Shown here: piece by piece, positions 44,470-53,709 of the stretch
Layout: each line of letters starts with the position of its first letter
Position numbering within the stretch: position 1 is the first letter of the stretch
Position numbers and translations under genes: made by a program
Assembly: GCF_003423665.1 (NCBI RefSeq)
Contig: NZ_BFBY01000001.1
Location: 186,001 to 250,000, forward strand
From: Lactobacillus rodentium
GTDB lineage: Bacteria; Bacillota; Bacilli; Lactobacillales; Lactobacillaceae
Length of the DNA stretch: 64,000 nucleotides
Direction: 5' to 3'
Notes under the pieces: generated by a model
Databases searched by the model: none
What the model was told of the DNA's origin: nothing
What the model saw: only the letters and a program-made list of their open reading frames with translations

Positions 44470-45832
44470 TATTTTTAACAATGAAAAATTAAGACCTGAG
44501 CTAAAAACCGCCTTAGAAAAAATTGATTTTAAACAACCAACTGAAGTGCAAGAAAAAGTAATTCCCGAGATGTTGATTGGAAATAAAGTTGTAGTGCAAG
44601 CAGCAACTGGATCAGGTAAAACGCATGCATATTTATTGCCAATATTTAATCAAATTGATGAATCTGCTCCGGTTACGCAAGCAGTAATTACGGCGCCAAG
44701 TCGTGAACTTGCTAATCAACTTTATAAAGTAGCTCGTCAATTAAAAGACGCTTCTGGCTTAAATATTTCAATAGAATATCTTGGGGGTGGTAATGACCGT
44801 AATCGTCAAATAGAAAAAGCCTCAAATAAAGCACCACAATTAGTAATTGCGACTCCAGGAAGATTACATGATTTTGTTTCAAAAAAGATTATTAATCTTG
44901 AAAATGTCAAAGTCTTTGTCATCGACGAGGCAGACATGACTTTAGATATGGGATTTTTGGGACAAATGGATGAGGTAATGTCAAAACTCCCCAAAAATAC
45001 ACTATTAAGTGCTTTTTCTGCTACGATTCCGGTTAAATTAGAAAACTTTTTACGTAAGTATATGGCTAAACCAGAATTTATTGTGATTGATAATCCAACT
45101 GTTATCGCGCCAACAATTCAAAATGATTTAATTGATGTTGGATCAGGTGATAAAAAAGAACTTCTTTACAAGCTTTTAACTATGGGTCAACCATATTTGG
45201 CTGTTACTTTTGCTAATACTAAAAAGACGGTTGATGAATTAGCAGATTATTTAGAAAATCAGGGTCTTAAAGTAGCAAAAATTCATGGTGGCATTACTGA
45301 ACGTGAGAGAAAGAGAACCATTCGCCAAGTACGCGAAGGACAATATCAGTATGTTGTAGCAAGTGATTTGGCAGCACGTGGAATTGATATTCCCGGGGTG
45401 AGTTTAGTAGTTAACTATGAAATTCCTAAAGATCTCGAATTTGTGATTCACCGTATTGGACGTACTGGTAGAAATAATTTGCCAGGTCATGCGATTACAC
45501 TGATTTATGATGATGAAATGGCTGATATTGAAGATCTTGAAAAATTAGGTATTCATTTTGACTTTAAAGAATTAAAAAATGGCGAGTTAGTTGAACGTAC
45601 TCACTATCATCGTCGTGATAATCGACGTGTACGTACCCAAAAACTAGATAATAACATTCGTGGAATGGTTAAAAAGGCTAAAGTTAAACGTAAACCTGGG
45701 TATAAGAAGAAGATTCAAAAAGCTATTCAAGAAGATCGGCGTCAAAAGCGTAAATTAGAAGAGCGTCATGAAATGCGAAAGGCCAAACGTAGACGTAAAC
45801 GTGAACGTGAGCAGGCGCGTGAAAATAATTAA
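44453..45832 (+). CDS. DEAD-box RNA helicase (CshB-like)
   Basis: This 459-residue RecA-like RNA helicase has motif Q (FKQPTEVQEKVIPEML), motif I AATGSGKT, motif II DEAD (VIDEADMTLDMGF), motif III SAT and motif VI HRIGRTGR. The C-terminal about 75 residues are strongly basic (RKPGYKKKIQKAI... KAKRRRKRERE), expected to bind RNA. The size fits CshB-type housekeeping helicases used in ribosome assembly or cold growth. The ATG lies within nrnA. It ends just before the alaS T-box region. Confidence 0.93.
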   Translation: MAQTNNIFNNEKLRPELKTALEKIDFKQPTEVQEKVIPEMLIGNKVVVQAATGSGKTHAYLLPIFNQIDESAPVTQAVITAPSRELANQLYKVARQLKDASGLNISIEYLGGGNDRNRQIEKASNKAPQLVIATPGRLHDFVSKKIINLENVKVFVIDEADMTLDMGFLGQMDEVMSKLPKNTLLSAFSATIPVKLENFLRKYMAKPEFIVIDNPTVIAPTIQNDLIDVGSGDKKELLYKLLTMGQPYLAVTFANTKKTVDELADYLENQGLKVAKIHGGITERERKRTIRQVREGQYQYVVASDLAARGIDIPGVSLVVNYEIPKDLEFVIHRIGRTGRNNLPGHAITLIYDDEMADIEDLEKLGIHFDFKELKNGELVERTHYHRRDNRRVRTQKLDNNIRGMVKKAKVKRKPGYKKKIQKAIQEDRRQKRKLEERHEMRKAKRRRKREREQARENN

Positions 45833-45833
45833 T

Positions 45834-45863
45834 TTGGTCAGACTTTTTATTTTGTAGTAAAAT
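45834..45863 (+). promoter_or_regulatory. Promoter of the alaS leader
   Basis: TTGGTC (45834-45839) and TAAAAT (45858-45863) are 18 bases apart, immediately before the T-box leader. Confidence 0.6.
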
Positions 45864-45869
45864 AGAAAA

Positions 45870-46055
45870 AGCTTAGGATATATCCCAAAGTTTAGCTTTT
45901 CAAAGAGAGAGTTTGATGGTGAGAAAACTTAAAGCAAACTTATGGGATGCTCCCTATCCTTTAATAATGAAATAATCGAGAGGTAACAAACACTGTTGCA
46001 ATCAAGGTGGTACCGCGCATTAAGCGTCCTTGGCATGCAAGCAGTGTTTTTTATT
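45870..46055 (+). promoter_or_regulatory. T-box riboswitch for alanyl-tRNA (alaS leader)
   Basis: Stem I is closed by GGATA/TATCC with CCCA/TGGG above the specifier bulge. The bulge contains GCT at 45949-45951, an alanine codon. The conserved T-box AAGGTGGTACCGCG is at 46004-46017, within the terminator/antiterminator region. The terminator is AAACACTG-TTGCA paired with TGCAA-GCAGTGTTT and a T run ending about 46053. Uncharged tRNA-Ala should stabilise the antiterminator and allow alaS transcription. The 5' end is estimated. Confidence 0.95.
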
Positions 46056-46072
46056 ATTTAGGAGAATGATTT

Positions 46073-48721
46073 ATGAAAGAATTAACTAGTTCTCAAGTTC
46101 GTCAAATGTTCTTAGATTTCTTTAAAGAACACGGACATACAATTATGCCTAGTGCATCATTAATTCCACAAGACGATCCAACTTTATTGTGGATTAATTC
46201 AGGTGTTGCAACCATGAAGAAGTATTTTGACGGTTCAGTTGTTCCTAAGAACCACAGATTAACTTCATCACAAAAATCAATTAGAACTAATGATATTGAA
46301 AATGTTGGTAAAACTGCTCGTCACCAAACCTTCTTTGAAATGCTAGGTAACTTCTCAGTTGGTGATTACTTTAAAAAAGAAGTAATTCCATGGGCATGGG
46401 AATTTTTAACTAGTCCAAAATGGTTAGGCTTAGATCCTAATAAACTTTATGTAACAGTTTATCCAAAGGATACCGAAGCTTACCATATGTGGCATGATGT
46501 AGTTGGTTTACCAGATGATCATATTGTTAAATTAGAAGAAAACTTCTGGGATATTGGTGAAGGACCTTGTGGTCCTGACTCAGAAATTTTCTATGATCGT
46601 GGCCAAGAAAACAACGATGTTGCCGAAGATGATCCAGAAAACTTCCCTGGTGGTGAAAATGCTCGTTATCTTGAAATTTGGAATATCGTATTCTCTCAAT
46701 ACAATCACTTACCAAATGGAAAATATGTTGATCAACCACATAAAAATATTGATACCGGTATGGGATTAGAACGTGTTGTATCAATTATTCAAGATGCACC
46801 AACTAACTTTGAGACTGACTTATTCATGCCAATTATTCGTGAAACCGAGAAGTTAAGCGATGGTAAGAAATATGGTGCAAATAAGGAAGACGATATTTCA
46901 TTTAAGATAATTGCTGATCACGTACGTACAGTTTCATTTGCGATTGGTGATGGTGCATTACCATCTAACTCAGGACGTGGCTATGTTTTACGTCGTTTAA
47001 TTAGACGTGCTGATTTAAATGGTCAACGCTTAGGTATTAAGGGTGCATTTTTGTACAAGCTTGTCCCAGTAGTGGGCGAAATTATGAAGAGCCACTATCC
47101 AGAAGTAGTAGAACAACAAGACTTTATTCAAAAAGTAATTAAGAATGAAGAAGAAAGATTCCAAGAAACACTTTCATCTGGTCTTAACTTACTTGATAAT
47201 TTAATTGCTCAAGCAAAAGAAAATGATGACAAGACTATTTCCGGTAAAGATGCTTTTAAGTTATTTGATACTTATGGCTTCCCATATGAATTAACTGTTG
47301 AAGCTGCTGAAGATGCTGGCTTAAAGGTAGATAAAGCTGGCTTTGATGCTGAAATGAAGGCGCAAAAAGAACGTGCACGTAATGCTCGTGGTAATTTACA
47401 ATCAATGGGTTCACAAGATGTCACTTTGATGAACATCAAAGATAAGAGTGAATTTGAATACGGTACCCTTGAAGAAGACCACGCCAAGTTAATCGATATT
47501 GTCGTTGATGATAAGTTGGTAGATAGTGCCGATAGTGAAACAGCAACCTTAATTTTTGATAAAACCCCATTTTATGCTGAACGTGGTGGTCAAGTTGCCG
47601 ATCATGGTGATATTTATAACCAGGCTGGTGAATTGGTCGCAAAAGTAACTGATGTTCAACATGCACCTAATGATCAAAACTTACACTTTGTGGATGTAAT
47701 TTTGCCACTTAAGAAGGGTGAAGAATACGTTCTTAAAGTAGATCAAAAGCGTCGTCGTGGTCTTAAACATAACCACACTGCTACTCACTTACTTCACGCA
47801 GCACTTCGTCAAGTTTTGGGTGAACATACTCACCAAGCTGGTTCATTAGTAGAACCTGATTACTTAAGATTTGACTTTTCAAGTTTAGAACCAATGACTA
47901 AACGTGAAATTGATAACGTTGAACGCTTAGTAAACGAAAAGATTTGGGAAGAAATTCCAGTAGAAACAACTGTTACTGATCCAGAAACTGGTAAAAAGAT
48001 GGGTGCACTAGCATTATTTGGTGAAAAGTATGGCGATACTGTACGTGTAGTTAAGATCGATGACTTTTCAACTGAATTTTGTGGTGGTACTCACAGTGAA
48101 AATACTGCTCAAATTGGTATGTTTAAGATTGTTTCTGAATCTGCTGTTGGTGCTGGTACCCGTAGAATTATTGCTGTAACTGGTCCAGAAGCTTACCAAT
48201 ATATGACTGATCATGATGAAATCTTGAAAGAGATTCAAAATGATGTTAAGGCAACTAAGGTTGAAGATGTTAAAACTAAGATTGACTCAATTGAAGATGA
48301 TTTGCGTGCAAGTCAAAAAGAAGTTGAACAATTAAAAGCCAAAATTAATCAAGCCAAGGCTGGCGATTTGTTTAGTGATGTAAAGCAAGTTAAAGATCTT
48401 ACTGTAATTGCTCAAGTGGCTGATGTTGAAGGAATGAACGATTTGCGTGATTTGGCTGACAATTGGAAAAATTCAGACAAATCAGATATCTTAGTTTTAG
48501 CTGCCGAAGTAAATGGTAAGGCTAACATGGTAATCAGTTTAGACGATGAGGCTATAAAGGCTGGTCTTAAAGCAGGAGACTTAATTAAGCAAGCAGCTCC
48601 ATTATTTGGTGGTGGCGGTGGTGGTCGTCCTAATATGGCCCAAGCAGGTGGTAAAAATCCAGCTGGTTTGAACGATGCCATTGCTCAAGTATTAAAAGAT
48701 ATTGAAGAAAAACAAAATTAA
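46073..48721 (+). CDS. alaS: Alanyl-tRNA synthetase
   Basis: This 882-residue class II synthetase has all four parts. The catalytic core starts with SSQVRQMFLDFFKEHGH and class II motifs are around HQTFFEMLGNFSVGDYF. A tRNA-recognition helical region follows. The editing domain contains zinc ligands HNHTATHLLH and CGGTH. The C-terminal coiled coil and Gly-rich C-Ala domain end in FGGGGGGRPNMAQAGG. It edits mischarged Ser and Gly. It is controlled by the T-box leader. AGGAG precedes ATG 46073. Confidence 0.97.
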   Translation: MKELTSSQVRQMFLDFFKEHGHTIMPSASLIPQDDPTLLWINSGVATMKKYFDGSVVPKNHRLTSSQKSIRTNDIENVGKTARHQTFFEMLGNFSVGDYFKKEVIPWAWEFLTSPKWLGLDPNKLYVTVYPKDTEAYHMWHDVVGLPDDHIVKLEENFWDIGEGPCGPDSEIFYDRGQENNDVAEDDPENFPGGENARYLEIWNIVFSQYNHLPNGKYVDQPHKNIDTGMGLERVVSIIQDAPTNFETDLFMPIIRETEKLSDGKKYGANKEDDISFKIIADHVRTVSFAIGDGALPSNSGRGYVLRRLIRRADLNGQRLGIKGAFLYKLVPVVGEIMKSHYPEVVEQQDFIQKVIKNEEERFQETLSSGLNLLDNLIAQAKENDDKTISGKDAFKLFDTYGFPYELTVEAAEDAGLKVDKAGFDAEMKAQKERARNARGNLQSMGSQDVTLMNIKDKSEFEYGTLEEDHAKLIDIVVDDKLVDSADSETATLIFDKTPFYAERGGQVADHGDIYNQAGELVAKVTDVQHAPNDQNLHFVDVILPLKKGEEYVLKVDQKRRRGLKHNHTATHLLHAALRQVLGEHTHQAGSLVEPDYLRFDFSSLEPMTKREIDNVERLVNEKIWEEIPVETTVTDPETGKKMGALALFGEKYGDTVRVVKIDDFSTEFCGGTHSENTAQIGMFKIVSESAVGAGTRRIIAVTGPEAYQYMTDHDEILKEIQNDVKATKVEDVKTKIDSIEDDLRASQKEVEQLKAKINQAKAGDLFSDVKQVKDLTVIAQVADVEGMNDLRDLADNWKNSDKSDILVLAAEVNGKANMVISLDDEAIKAGLKAGDLIKQAAPLFGGGGGGRPNMAQAGGKNPAGLNDAIAQVLKDIEEKQN

Positions 48722-48781
48722 TTGAGTTACGTTTTAATATCAAGTAAAATTAATGTTGACTAGATAGATGGGAGGAGTTTT

Positions 48782-49039
48782 ATGAGTTCGCTAGATAAAA
48801 CAATGCATTTTGATTTTAATCAAAATAAAGGTAAAAATGTATATGACACTTTACAAGATGTCTATGCGGCTTTGGAAGAAAAGGGCTATAGCCCAATTAA
48901 TCAAATTGTAGGTTATTTACTTTCAGGCGATCCCGCTTATATTCCTCGTCACAATGATGCACGTAATTTAATCTTGAAACACGAACGTGATGAGATTATT
49001 GAGGAATTGGTTAAAAGTTATTTAGGTAAAGATAAATAA
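48782..49039 (+). CDS. ireB: IreB family regulatory protein
   Basis: This 85-residue protein of the IreB (UPF0297, YrzL) family is a phosphorylation target of the Ser/Thr kinase IreK in Enterococcus. [21 protein letters not shown] at the N-terminus (containing Thr) and [20 protein letters not shown] are diagnostic. In Firmicutes it is encoded with ruvX and a DUF1292 gene, as here. The stop overlaps the ruvX ATG. GGAGG precedes the start. Confidence 0.93.
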   Translation: MSSLDKTMHFDFNQNKGKNVYDTLQDVYAALEEKGYSPINQIVGYLLSGDPAYIPRHNDARNLILKHERDEIIEELVKSYLGKDK

Positions 49040-49473
49040 TGCGCCTTCTGGGATTAGATGTAGGAAGTAAAACTGTAGGAGTAGCAGTCAGTGACCCTTT
49101 AGGAATTACAGCCCAAGAAGTTGAGACTATCCCGATTGATGAAACTAAGCAGAATTATGGAATGAAACGAATTAGAAAATTAGTTCGTAAATTTGAAATT
49201 GAGGGTTTTGTCTTAGGTTTACCTAGAAAAATGGATGGTAGCAGCGGTGAATCAGTTCAAAGAAGTAAAAATTATGGTAAAAGACTATCAGAAAAATTTT
49301 CTTTACCTGTTTACTATGAGGATGAAAGATTAACCACTAAAGTTGCTGATCGGGTACTGATACAAGAAGCTGGTATCCACGATCGAAATGAACGAAAAAA
49401 AGTAATCGATCAAATGGCAGCCGTGCTTATTTTACAAAACTATTTGGAAAGAACCAGAAAGGATAAAAAATGA
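49039..49473 (+). CDS. ruvX: Putative Holliday junction resolvase / rRNA nuclease YqgF
   Basis: This 144-residue RNase H-fold nuclease is of the YqgF/RuvX family, proposed to act in 16S rRNA 5' end processing or junction resolution. The acidic motifs are LGLDVGSKTVGVAVSDP near the N-terminus, VLGLPRKMDGS, YEDERLTT and IDQMAAVLIL at the end. It overlaps ireB by one base at its start and the DUF1292 gene by 4 bases at its end, so the three form one operon. Confidence 0.93.
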   Translation: MRLLGLDVGSKTVGVAVSDPLGITAQEVETIPIDETKQNYGMKRIRKLVRKFEIEGFVLGLPRKMDGSSGESVQRSKNYGKRLSEKFSLPVYYEDERLTTKVADRVLIQEAGIHDRNERKKVIDQMAAVLILQNYLERTRKDKK

Positions 49474-49781
49474 GTGAAAAAATAAATAATCAAGATGCTG
49501 AACGTCAAATAACCCTTGTTGATGAACAAGGAAATGAAGAATTATTTGAAGTATTATTTACTTTTACTTCAGAAGACTATCATAAATCATATGTTTTACT
49601 TTACCCAGCTGCAGTTGGAGAAGATGATGATGTAGAAGTACAAGCATTTTCATATAATGCAGATAGTGAAGGTGATGTAACAAGTTCTGATCTTCATGAA
49701 ATTACTAATGATGATGAATGGGATATGGTACAAGGAGTATTAAATACCTTTTTGTCTGATGATCGTTTAAGTGGAGAATAA
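49470..49781 (+). CDS. DUF1292 (YrzB-like) acidic protein
   Basis: This 103-residue, very acidic, small cytoplasmic protein of the DUF1292/YrzB family is found after ireB-ruvX throughout Firmicutes. The core ITLVDEQGNEELFEVLFTFTS and the YVLLYPA pattern are typical. The function of the family is not known to me. The start ATGA overlaps the ruvX stop. A weak hairpin and T run follow at about 49787-49815. Confidence 0.9.
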   Translation: MSEKINNQDAERQITLVDEQGNEELFEVLFTFTSEDYHKSYVLLYPAAVGEDDDVEVQAFSYNADSEGDVTSSDLHEITNDDEWDMVQGVLNTFLSDDRLSGE

Positions 49782-49786
49782 AGTGC

Positions 49787-49815
49787 TAGAGAAGGCTAGC
49801 TAGGCTAGTCTTTTT
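49787..49815 (+). terminator. Possible terminator after the DUF1292 gene
   Basis: CTAG-containing repeats (GCTAG..CTAGC) are followed by six Ts near 49810. The stem is imperfect, so read-through into cvpA is possible. Confidence 0.4.
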
Positions 49816-49832
49816 TGGTAAAAGGAATAAAT

Positions 49833-50375
49833 ATGTTTTCATTTTTTATTTTATTAATCTATATATACTGTCTTTACGTTGGTTATCGTCGTGGATTAGT
49901 ATATGAGGGAGTTAGCGCCTTAGGCTATTTTATTAGTTTGGTGCTTGCCATATTCTTATATAAACCCTTTAGCTCATTTTTAACCTTATGGATTCCATAT
50001 CCTTCGGCAAATGATCGCAGTAAATTTGCATTTTTTGATCAAACCACCGGGTTAACTTTAGATAAATCATTTTATGCCGCTATAGCTTTTGTGATTATAT
50101 TGCTCTTTTTCTATTGTATCTGGCGTATTATTATGCATGGTTTTACCCAACTAAAGTATGTAGAAATAAATAAAGAAATTAATATTTGGGGTAGCATTTT
50201 AATTGCTTTAATTGTGACTCAAATTGGACTTTATTTATTCTTATTTATCTTGGCTACAATTGCTTCACCTGGATTACAAAGTGCTTTAAGCAAATCTATT
50301 TTGGCTAATAGTATTTTACGGTATACGCCAGTCTTATCGAATTTCTTTATTAATTTATTTATTAATGCAGTTTAA
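49833..50375 (+). CDS. CvpA family membrane protein
   Basis: This is a 180-residue protein with four predicted helices and the CvpA-type N-terminus (FFILLIYIYCLYVGYRRGLVYEG). The family was first linked to colicin V production and purine genes in E. coli; its general role is unclear. In lactobacilli and Bacillus it is encoded next to mutS2, as here. ATG 49833 is chosen with AAAGGAA upstream; an in-frame TTG at 49815 is unlikely. A hairpin separates it from mutS2. Confidence 0.85.
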   Translation: MFSFFILLIYIYCLYVGYRRGLVYEGVSALGYFISLVLAIFLYKPFSSFLTLWIPYPSANDRSKFAFFDQTTGLTLDKSFYAAIAFVIILLFFYCIWRIIMHGFTQLKYVEINKEINIWGSILIALIVTQIGLYLFLFILATIASPGLQSALSKSILANSILRYTPVLSNFFINLFINAV

Positions 50376-50378
50376 AAT

Positions 50379-50404
50379 AGGGGTCCCTTTGAGGGACCTC
50401 TTTT
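50379..50404 (+). terminator. Hairpin between cvpA and mutS2
   Basis: GGTCCCT/AGGGACC with a TTG loop is followed by a short T tail. It may only attenuate, since mutS2 starts 17 bases later without an obvious promoter. Confidence 0.65.
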
Positions 50405-50420
50405 GATAGGTAATTTTAAA

Positions 50421-52784
50421 ATGAATCCAAAAATAATTGAAAAATTAGAATATAAAAGAATTACAAATGAATTAAGTAATTTTGCAATAACTGAACCAGC
50501 AAAAAAGGCGGCTCGTCAATTGTTGCCTAGTTCAGATTATGATGAAGTTAAACGAATGATTGCGCAAACGCAAACTTTAAGTAATATTTTGCGTATTAAA
50601 GGTCCACTACCAATTACAGATTTTAATGATGTTCAAACAAGTTTGAAACGTTTGAAAATAAAAGCTGACTTAAATAGTACAGAATTAGGAAATATCTTTT
50701 TAGTACTAGATTTAACGCAAGATGTAAATAATTTTATTGCTGATTTTGAAGATCGGGAAATTGATAGTAGTGCCATTAGCGAATACTTAAATAAGTTAAT
50801 TGTACCTACAGAGCTATATCAACGGTTGACCAGAGCTATTAGTAGTGATGGTGAAATTTTAGATTCTGCTTCCCCGGAACTTAGTCGGATTAGAAAAGCA
50901 ATTAAGGCCAACGAAGCTGAAATAAAAAATAAGATGAATAGTTTTATCAAAGGTAAAAATTCCCAATATTTATCAGAACAAATTATAACTATTCGTGATG
51001 GTCGCTATGTTGTACCAGTTAAACAAGCTTATAAAAATAAGTTTGGGGGAGTAATCCATGATCAAAGTGCCAGTGGCCAGACAATTTTTGTTGAACCGGA
51101 AACAGTTTTAACAATTAATAATCGCCAACAAAATTTGCAAGCTGAAGAACGTCAAGAAGTGCATCGAATTTTAAAAGAACTTTCAGATTTTTCAGCTAAT
51201 TATATCGAAGAGATTGAGGGAGATGCTGTCGCTTTAACGCAATTAGACTTCTTAAGTGCTAAGAGCAAATTAGCTAAAGAGATGAAAGCAACTGAGCCAC
51301 TTTTAACTCAAAACCAAGTTTTAAATTTACGTCAGGCACGTCATCCTTTAATTGATCCTCAAAAAGTTGTTGCTAATGATATGCAACTGGGAGAAGAATT
51401 TGATACCATGCTCATTACTGGACCCAATACTGGTGGTAAAACTATCACTTTGAAAACAATGGGATTACTCCAGTTGATGGCTCAATCAGGACTTTTTATT
51501 ACTGCAGCAGAGGGAAGCAAAGTAGGAGTTTTTAACGAAATTTATGCTGATATTGGTGATGAACAATCTATTGAACAGTCACTCAGTACTTTCTCATCTC
51601 ATATGGATCAAATTATTAAAATTATGAAGGAAGTTAATAATGAAGATCTAGTTTTAATTGACGAATTGGGAGCTGGAACGGATCCAGAAGAAGGTGCAAG
51701 TTTGGCAATTGCTATTTTAGATGATTTACAGGCCAAAGGCTGTAAAATTGCCGTAACTACCCACTATCCTGAATTAAAACTATATGGATATAATCGTCTT
51801 CGAACCGTTAATGCGTCAATGGAATTTGATTTAGAGTCATTGTCTCCAACCTATAAACTAAGAATTGGGGTACCAGGTCAAAGTAATGCATTTGCGATTG
51901 CTAGGCAACTTGGAATGGATGCCCAAGTAGTAGAAAATGCCCAAAACTTAGTTAAAGATGAAAACAGTGATATTAATCATATGATTGATCGTTTAACAGA
52001 TCAAACTAAACAAGCAGAAGATTTACGAGAACGTTTGGCCACTGATGTTGCTCAAAGTGAAAATCTCCAAAAACAACTTCAAGACGGTCTAGATTGGTAT
52101 CAACAACAGGTTGAACGTCAGCTTGAAAGAGCTCAAGAAAAAGCCAATGAAATAGTGGCTAAAAAGAGACAACAGGCTGATAAAATTATTGCTAACTTAG
52201 AACAGCAACAAAAATCAGGGGCTTTAGTTAGAACTAATAAAGTAATTGAAGCCAAAGGAGCTTTAAATAGTTTGGAACGTGAAAGCTCTAATTTGGCAAA
52301 AAATAAGGTGTTACAACGAGAAAAACGTCGTCACCATGTAAATGTTGGCGATACAGTTAAAGTTCTTTCTTACGGTCAAATGGGCCAAATTACTAAAAAA
52401 TTAAGTGATCATGAATATGAAGTTCAAATTGGAATCTTAAAACTTAAAGTTAGTGATCGTGATATTGAAAAAACAGGTACCACTAAGAAAAAGAAGCCTG
52501 AGGTTGCAGTTAGATCAAGTAGGGGATTAAGGGCAAATAATGCTAGTTCTGAATTAGATTTGCGCGGTCAACGTTATGAAGAAGCAATGACGAACCTTGA
52601 TCGTTATATTGATTCTGCTCTTTTAGGTGGTTTAAATACGGTAACAATTATTCACGGTATTGGTACTGGCGCAATTAGAAATGGAGTACAGCAGTATCTT
52701 AAACGTAATAAACATGTTAAATCATTTAATTATGCCAATGCTAACGAAGGTGGAACTGGGGCAACTATCGTTCAATTTAAATAA
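50421..52784 (+). CDS. mutS2: Endonuclease/ribosome rescue protein MutS2
   Basis: This 787-residue MutS2 has no mismatch-reading domain. Walker A is GPNTGGKT and Walker B is LVLIDELGAGTDPEEG. A long coiled coil (about residues 500-630) follows. The C-terminal Smr domain starts ELDLRGQRYEEAM and contains the HGIGTGAIRNGV nuclease motif. It limits homologous recombination in some species and splits collided ribosomes in Bacillus. ATG 50421 is chosen (MNPKIIEKLEYKRI matches the family); the TTG at 50403 lies in the hairpin tail. The ribosome site AGGT is weak. Confidence 0.94.
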   Translation: MNPKIIEKLEYKRITNELSNFAITEPAKKAARQLLPSSDYDEVKRMIAQTQTLSNILRIKGPLPITDFNDVQTSLKRLKIKADLNSTELGNIFLVLDLTQDVNNFIADFEDREIDSSAISEYLNKLIVPTELYQRLTRAISSDGEILDSASPELSRIRKAIKANEAEIKNKMNSFIKGKNSQYLSEQIITIRDGRYVVPVKQAYKNKFGGVIHDQSASGQTIFVEPETVLTINNRQQNLQAEERQEVHRILKELSDFSANYIEEIEGDAVALTQLDFLSAKSKLAKEMKATEPLLTQNQVLNLRQARHPLIDPQKVVANDMQLGEEFDTMLITGPNTGGKTITLKTMGLLQLMAQSGLFITAAEGSKVGVFNEIYADIGDEQSIEQSLSTFSSHMDQIIKIMKEVNNEDLVLIDELGAGTDPEEGASLAIAILDDLQAKGCKIAVTTHYPELKLYGYNRLRTVNASMEFDLESLSPTYKLRIGVPGQSNAFAIARQLGMDAQVVENAQNLVKDENSDINHMIDRLTDQTKQAEDLRERLATDVAQSENLQKQLQDGLDWYQQQVERQLERAQEKANEIVAKKRQQADKIIANLEQQQKSGALVRTNKVIEAKGALNSLERESSNLAKNKVLQREKRRHHVNVGDTVKVLSYGQMGQITKKLSDHEYEVQIGILKLKVSDRDIEKTGTTKKKKPEVAVRSSRGLRANNASSELDLRGQRYEEAMTNLDRYIDSALLGGLNTVTIIHGIGTGAIRNGVQQYLKRNKHVKSFNYANANEGGTGATIVQFK

Positions 52785-52794
52785 AACTTTTTAC

Positions 52795-52822
52795 TTGCAA
52801 AAAGTAAGTAAAGGGATAAAAT
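52795..52822 (+). promoter_or_regulatory. Candidate trxA promoter
   Basis: TTGCAA (52795-52800), 16 bases, TAAAAT (52817-52822). A TATAAT about 11 bases downstream is an alternative -10. Confidence 0.5.
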
Positions 52823-52868
52823 ATAAGTATAATATTTTAGAAGTTTAAAAGAAGAGAGGTATTGTCTT

Positions 52869-53180
52869 ATGGTTGAAGAAATTAATGACAAATCTTTTGA
52901 AAATGAAACTAGTGAAGGCGTTGTCTTAACAGATTTTTGGGCAACTTGGTGTGGACCATGTAAGATGCAATCTCCTGTAATTGACCAATTATCTCAAGAA
53001 ATGGATGATGTAAAGTTCACCTCAGTTGATGTTGATCAAAATCAAGACCTTGCTAAGGATCTTGGAATTATGGCTATCCCAACTTTAATTATTAAAAAGG
53101 ATGGTAAGATTGTTGACCGCCTAACTGGTTACACTCCAAAAGAAAAATTGGAAGAAATCTTAGATCAATATACTGATTAA
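52869..53180 (+). CDS. trxA: Thioredoxin
   Basis: This 103-residue thioredoxin has the WCGPC active site near residue 28 (DFWATWCGPCKMQSP). The cis-proline motif (MAIPTLIIKKDG) and ending GYTPKEKLEEIL are also typical. It reduces protein disulfides, with electrons from thioredoxin reductase. GAGAGG lies before ATG 52869. It is transcribed alone and closed by a shared hairpin with the convergent yslB. Confidence 0.96.
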   Translation: MVEEINDKSFENETSEGVVLTDFWATWCGPCKMQSPVIDQLSQEMDDVKFTSVDVDQNQDLAKDLGIMAIPTLIIKKDGKIVDRLTGYTPKEKLEEILDQYTD

Positions 53181-53183
53181 TAT

Positions 53184-53216
53184 AAAAAGCACTGGTGATT
53201 TTACCAGTGCTTTTTT
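53184..53216. terminator. Bidirectional terminator between trxA and yslB
   Basis: The stem AAAAAGCACTGGT/ACCAGTGCTTTTTT with a 6-base loop has T runs on both strands. Confidence 0.92.
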
Positions 53217-53613
53217 AATCGGTTTGAACAGTAATTTCAACTGTTTGTTTTTTTTCATTAACGCTTGCTGCTGCTTCGGTTGGATTACCATTTTGTCTTT
53301 CAATACATTCAGCAATGATTCCGCATTCAAGTGAAAACTCATCACTGCCACTTGCAATTCGATCTTGAACTACTTGTCCTGAAAGCTCAAATGCAGCAGA
53401 GCGTTTACGTTCTTTAAGAATTTCTAATTTACCGAATTCAGCCATATCGAAAAATTCTGGAAGCTCAGCTACGTTAGAAAGATCGTATTTACGACTAACG
53501 TGTTTACCAGCCCAATAAAGAATTTGCTCAGTATCTTGACCAAGAATTTGCGGTAAAATAGTATCTCGATAAAGTGAATTTAAAAAATATAAATGTTCTT
53601 GATTATCAGCCAT
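53215..53613 (-). CDS. yslB: YslB-like DUF2507 protein
   Basis: This 132-residue protein of the YslB (DUF2507) family, related in fold to V4R-type ligand-binding domains, is of unknown function. DTILPQILGQDTEQILYWAGKHVSRKY near the N-terminus is diagnostic. It is encoded next to murI, as in Bacillus (yslB-racE), but here on the opposite strand and divergent. GGAAATG spacing before the start is good. Confidence 0.88.
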   Translation of the reverse strand: MADNQEHLYFLNSLYRDTILPQILGQDTEQILYWAGKHVSRKYDLSNVAELPEFFDMAEFGKLEILKERKRSAAFELSGQVVQDRIASGSDEFSLECGIIAECIERQNGNPTEAAASVNEKKQTVEITVQTD

Positions 53614-53709
53614 AATTTCATTTCCTTTTTGTCTTCTTTAGTATTTTAACCTAAAATAAGTAAAGTAGAAAATATTTTTCTCTTCAATATATAGTGAAGG
53701 AGTTAACTA

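Noticed and set aside
47272-48681. Minus-strand open frames within alaS
   Set aside because: They lie antisense to a complete alaS and have no ribosome site or recognisable product.
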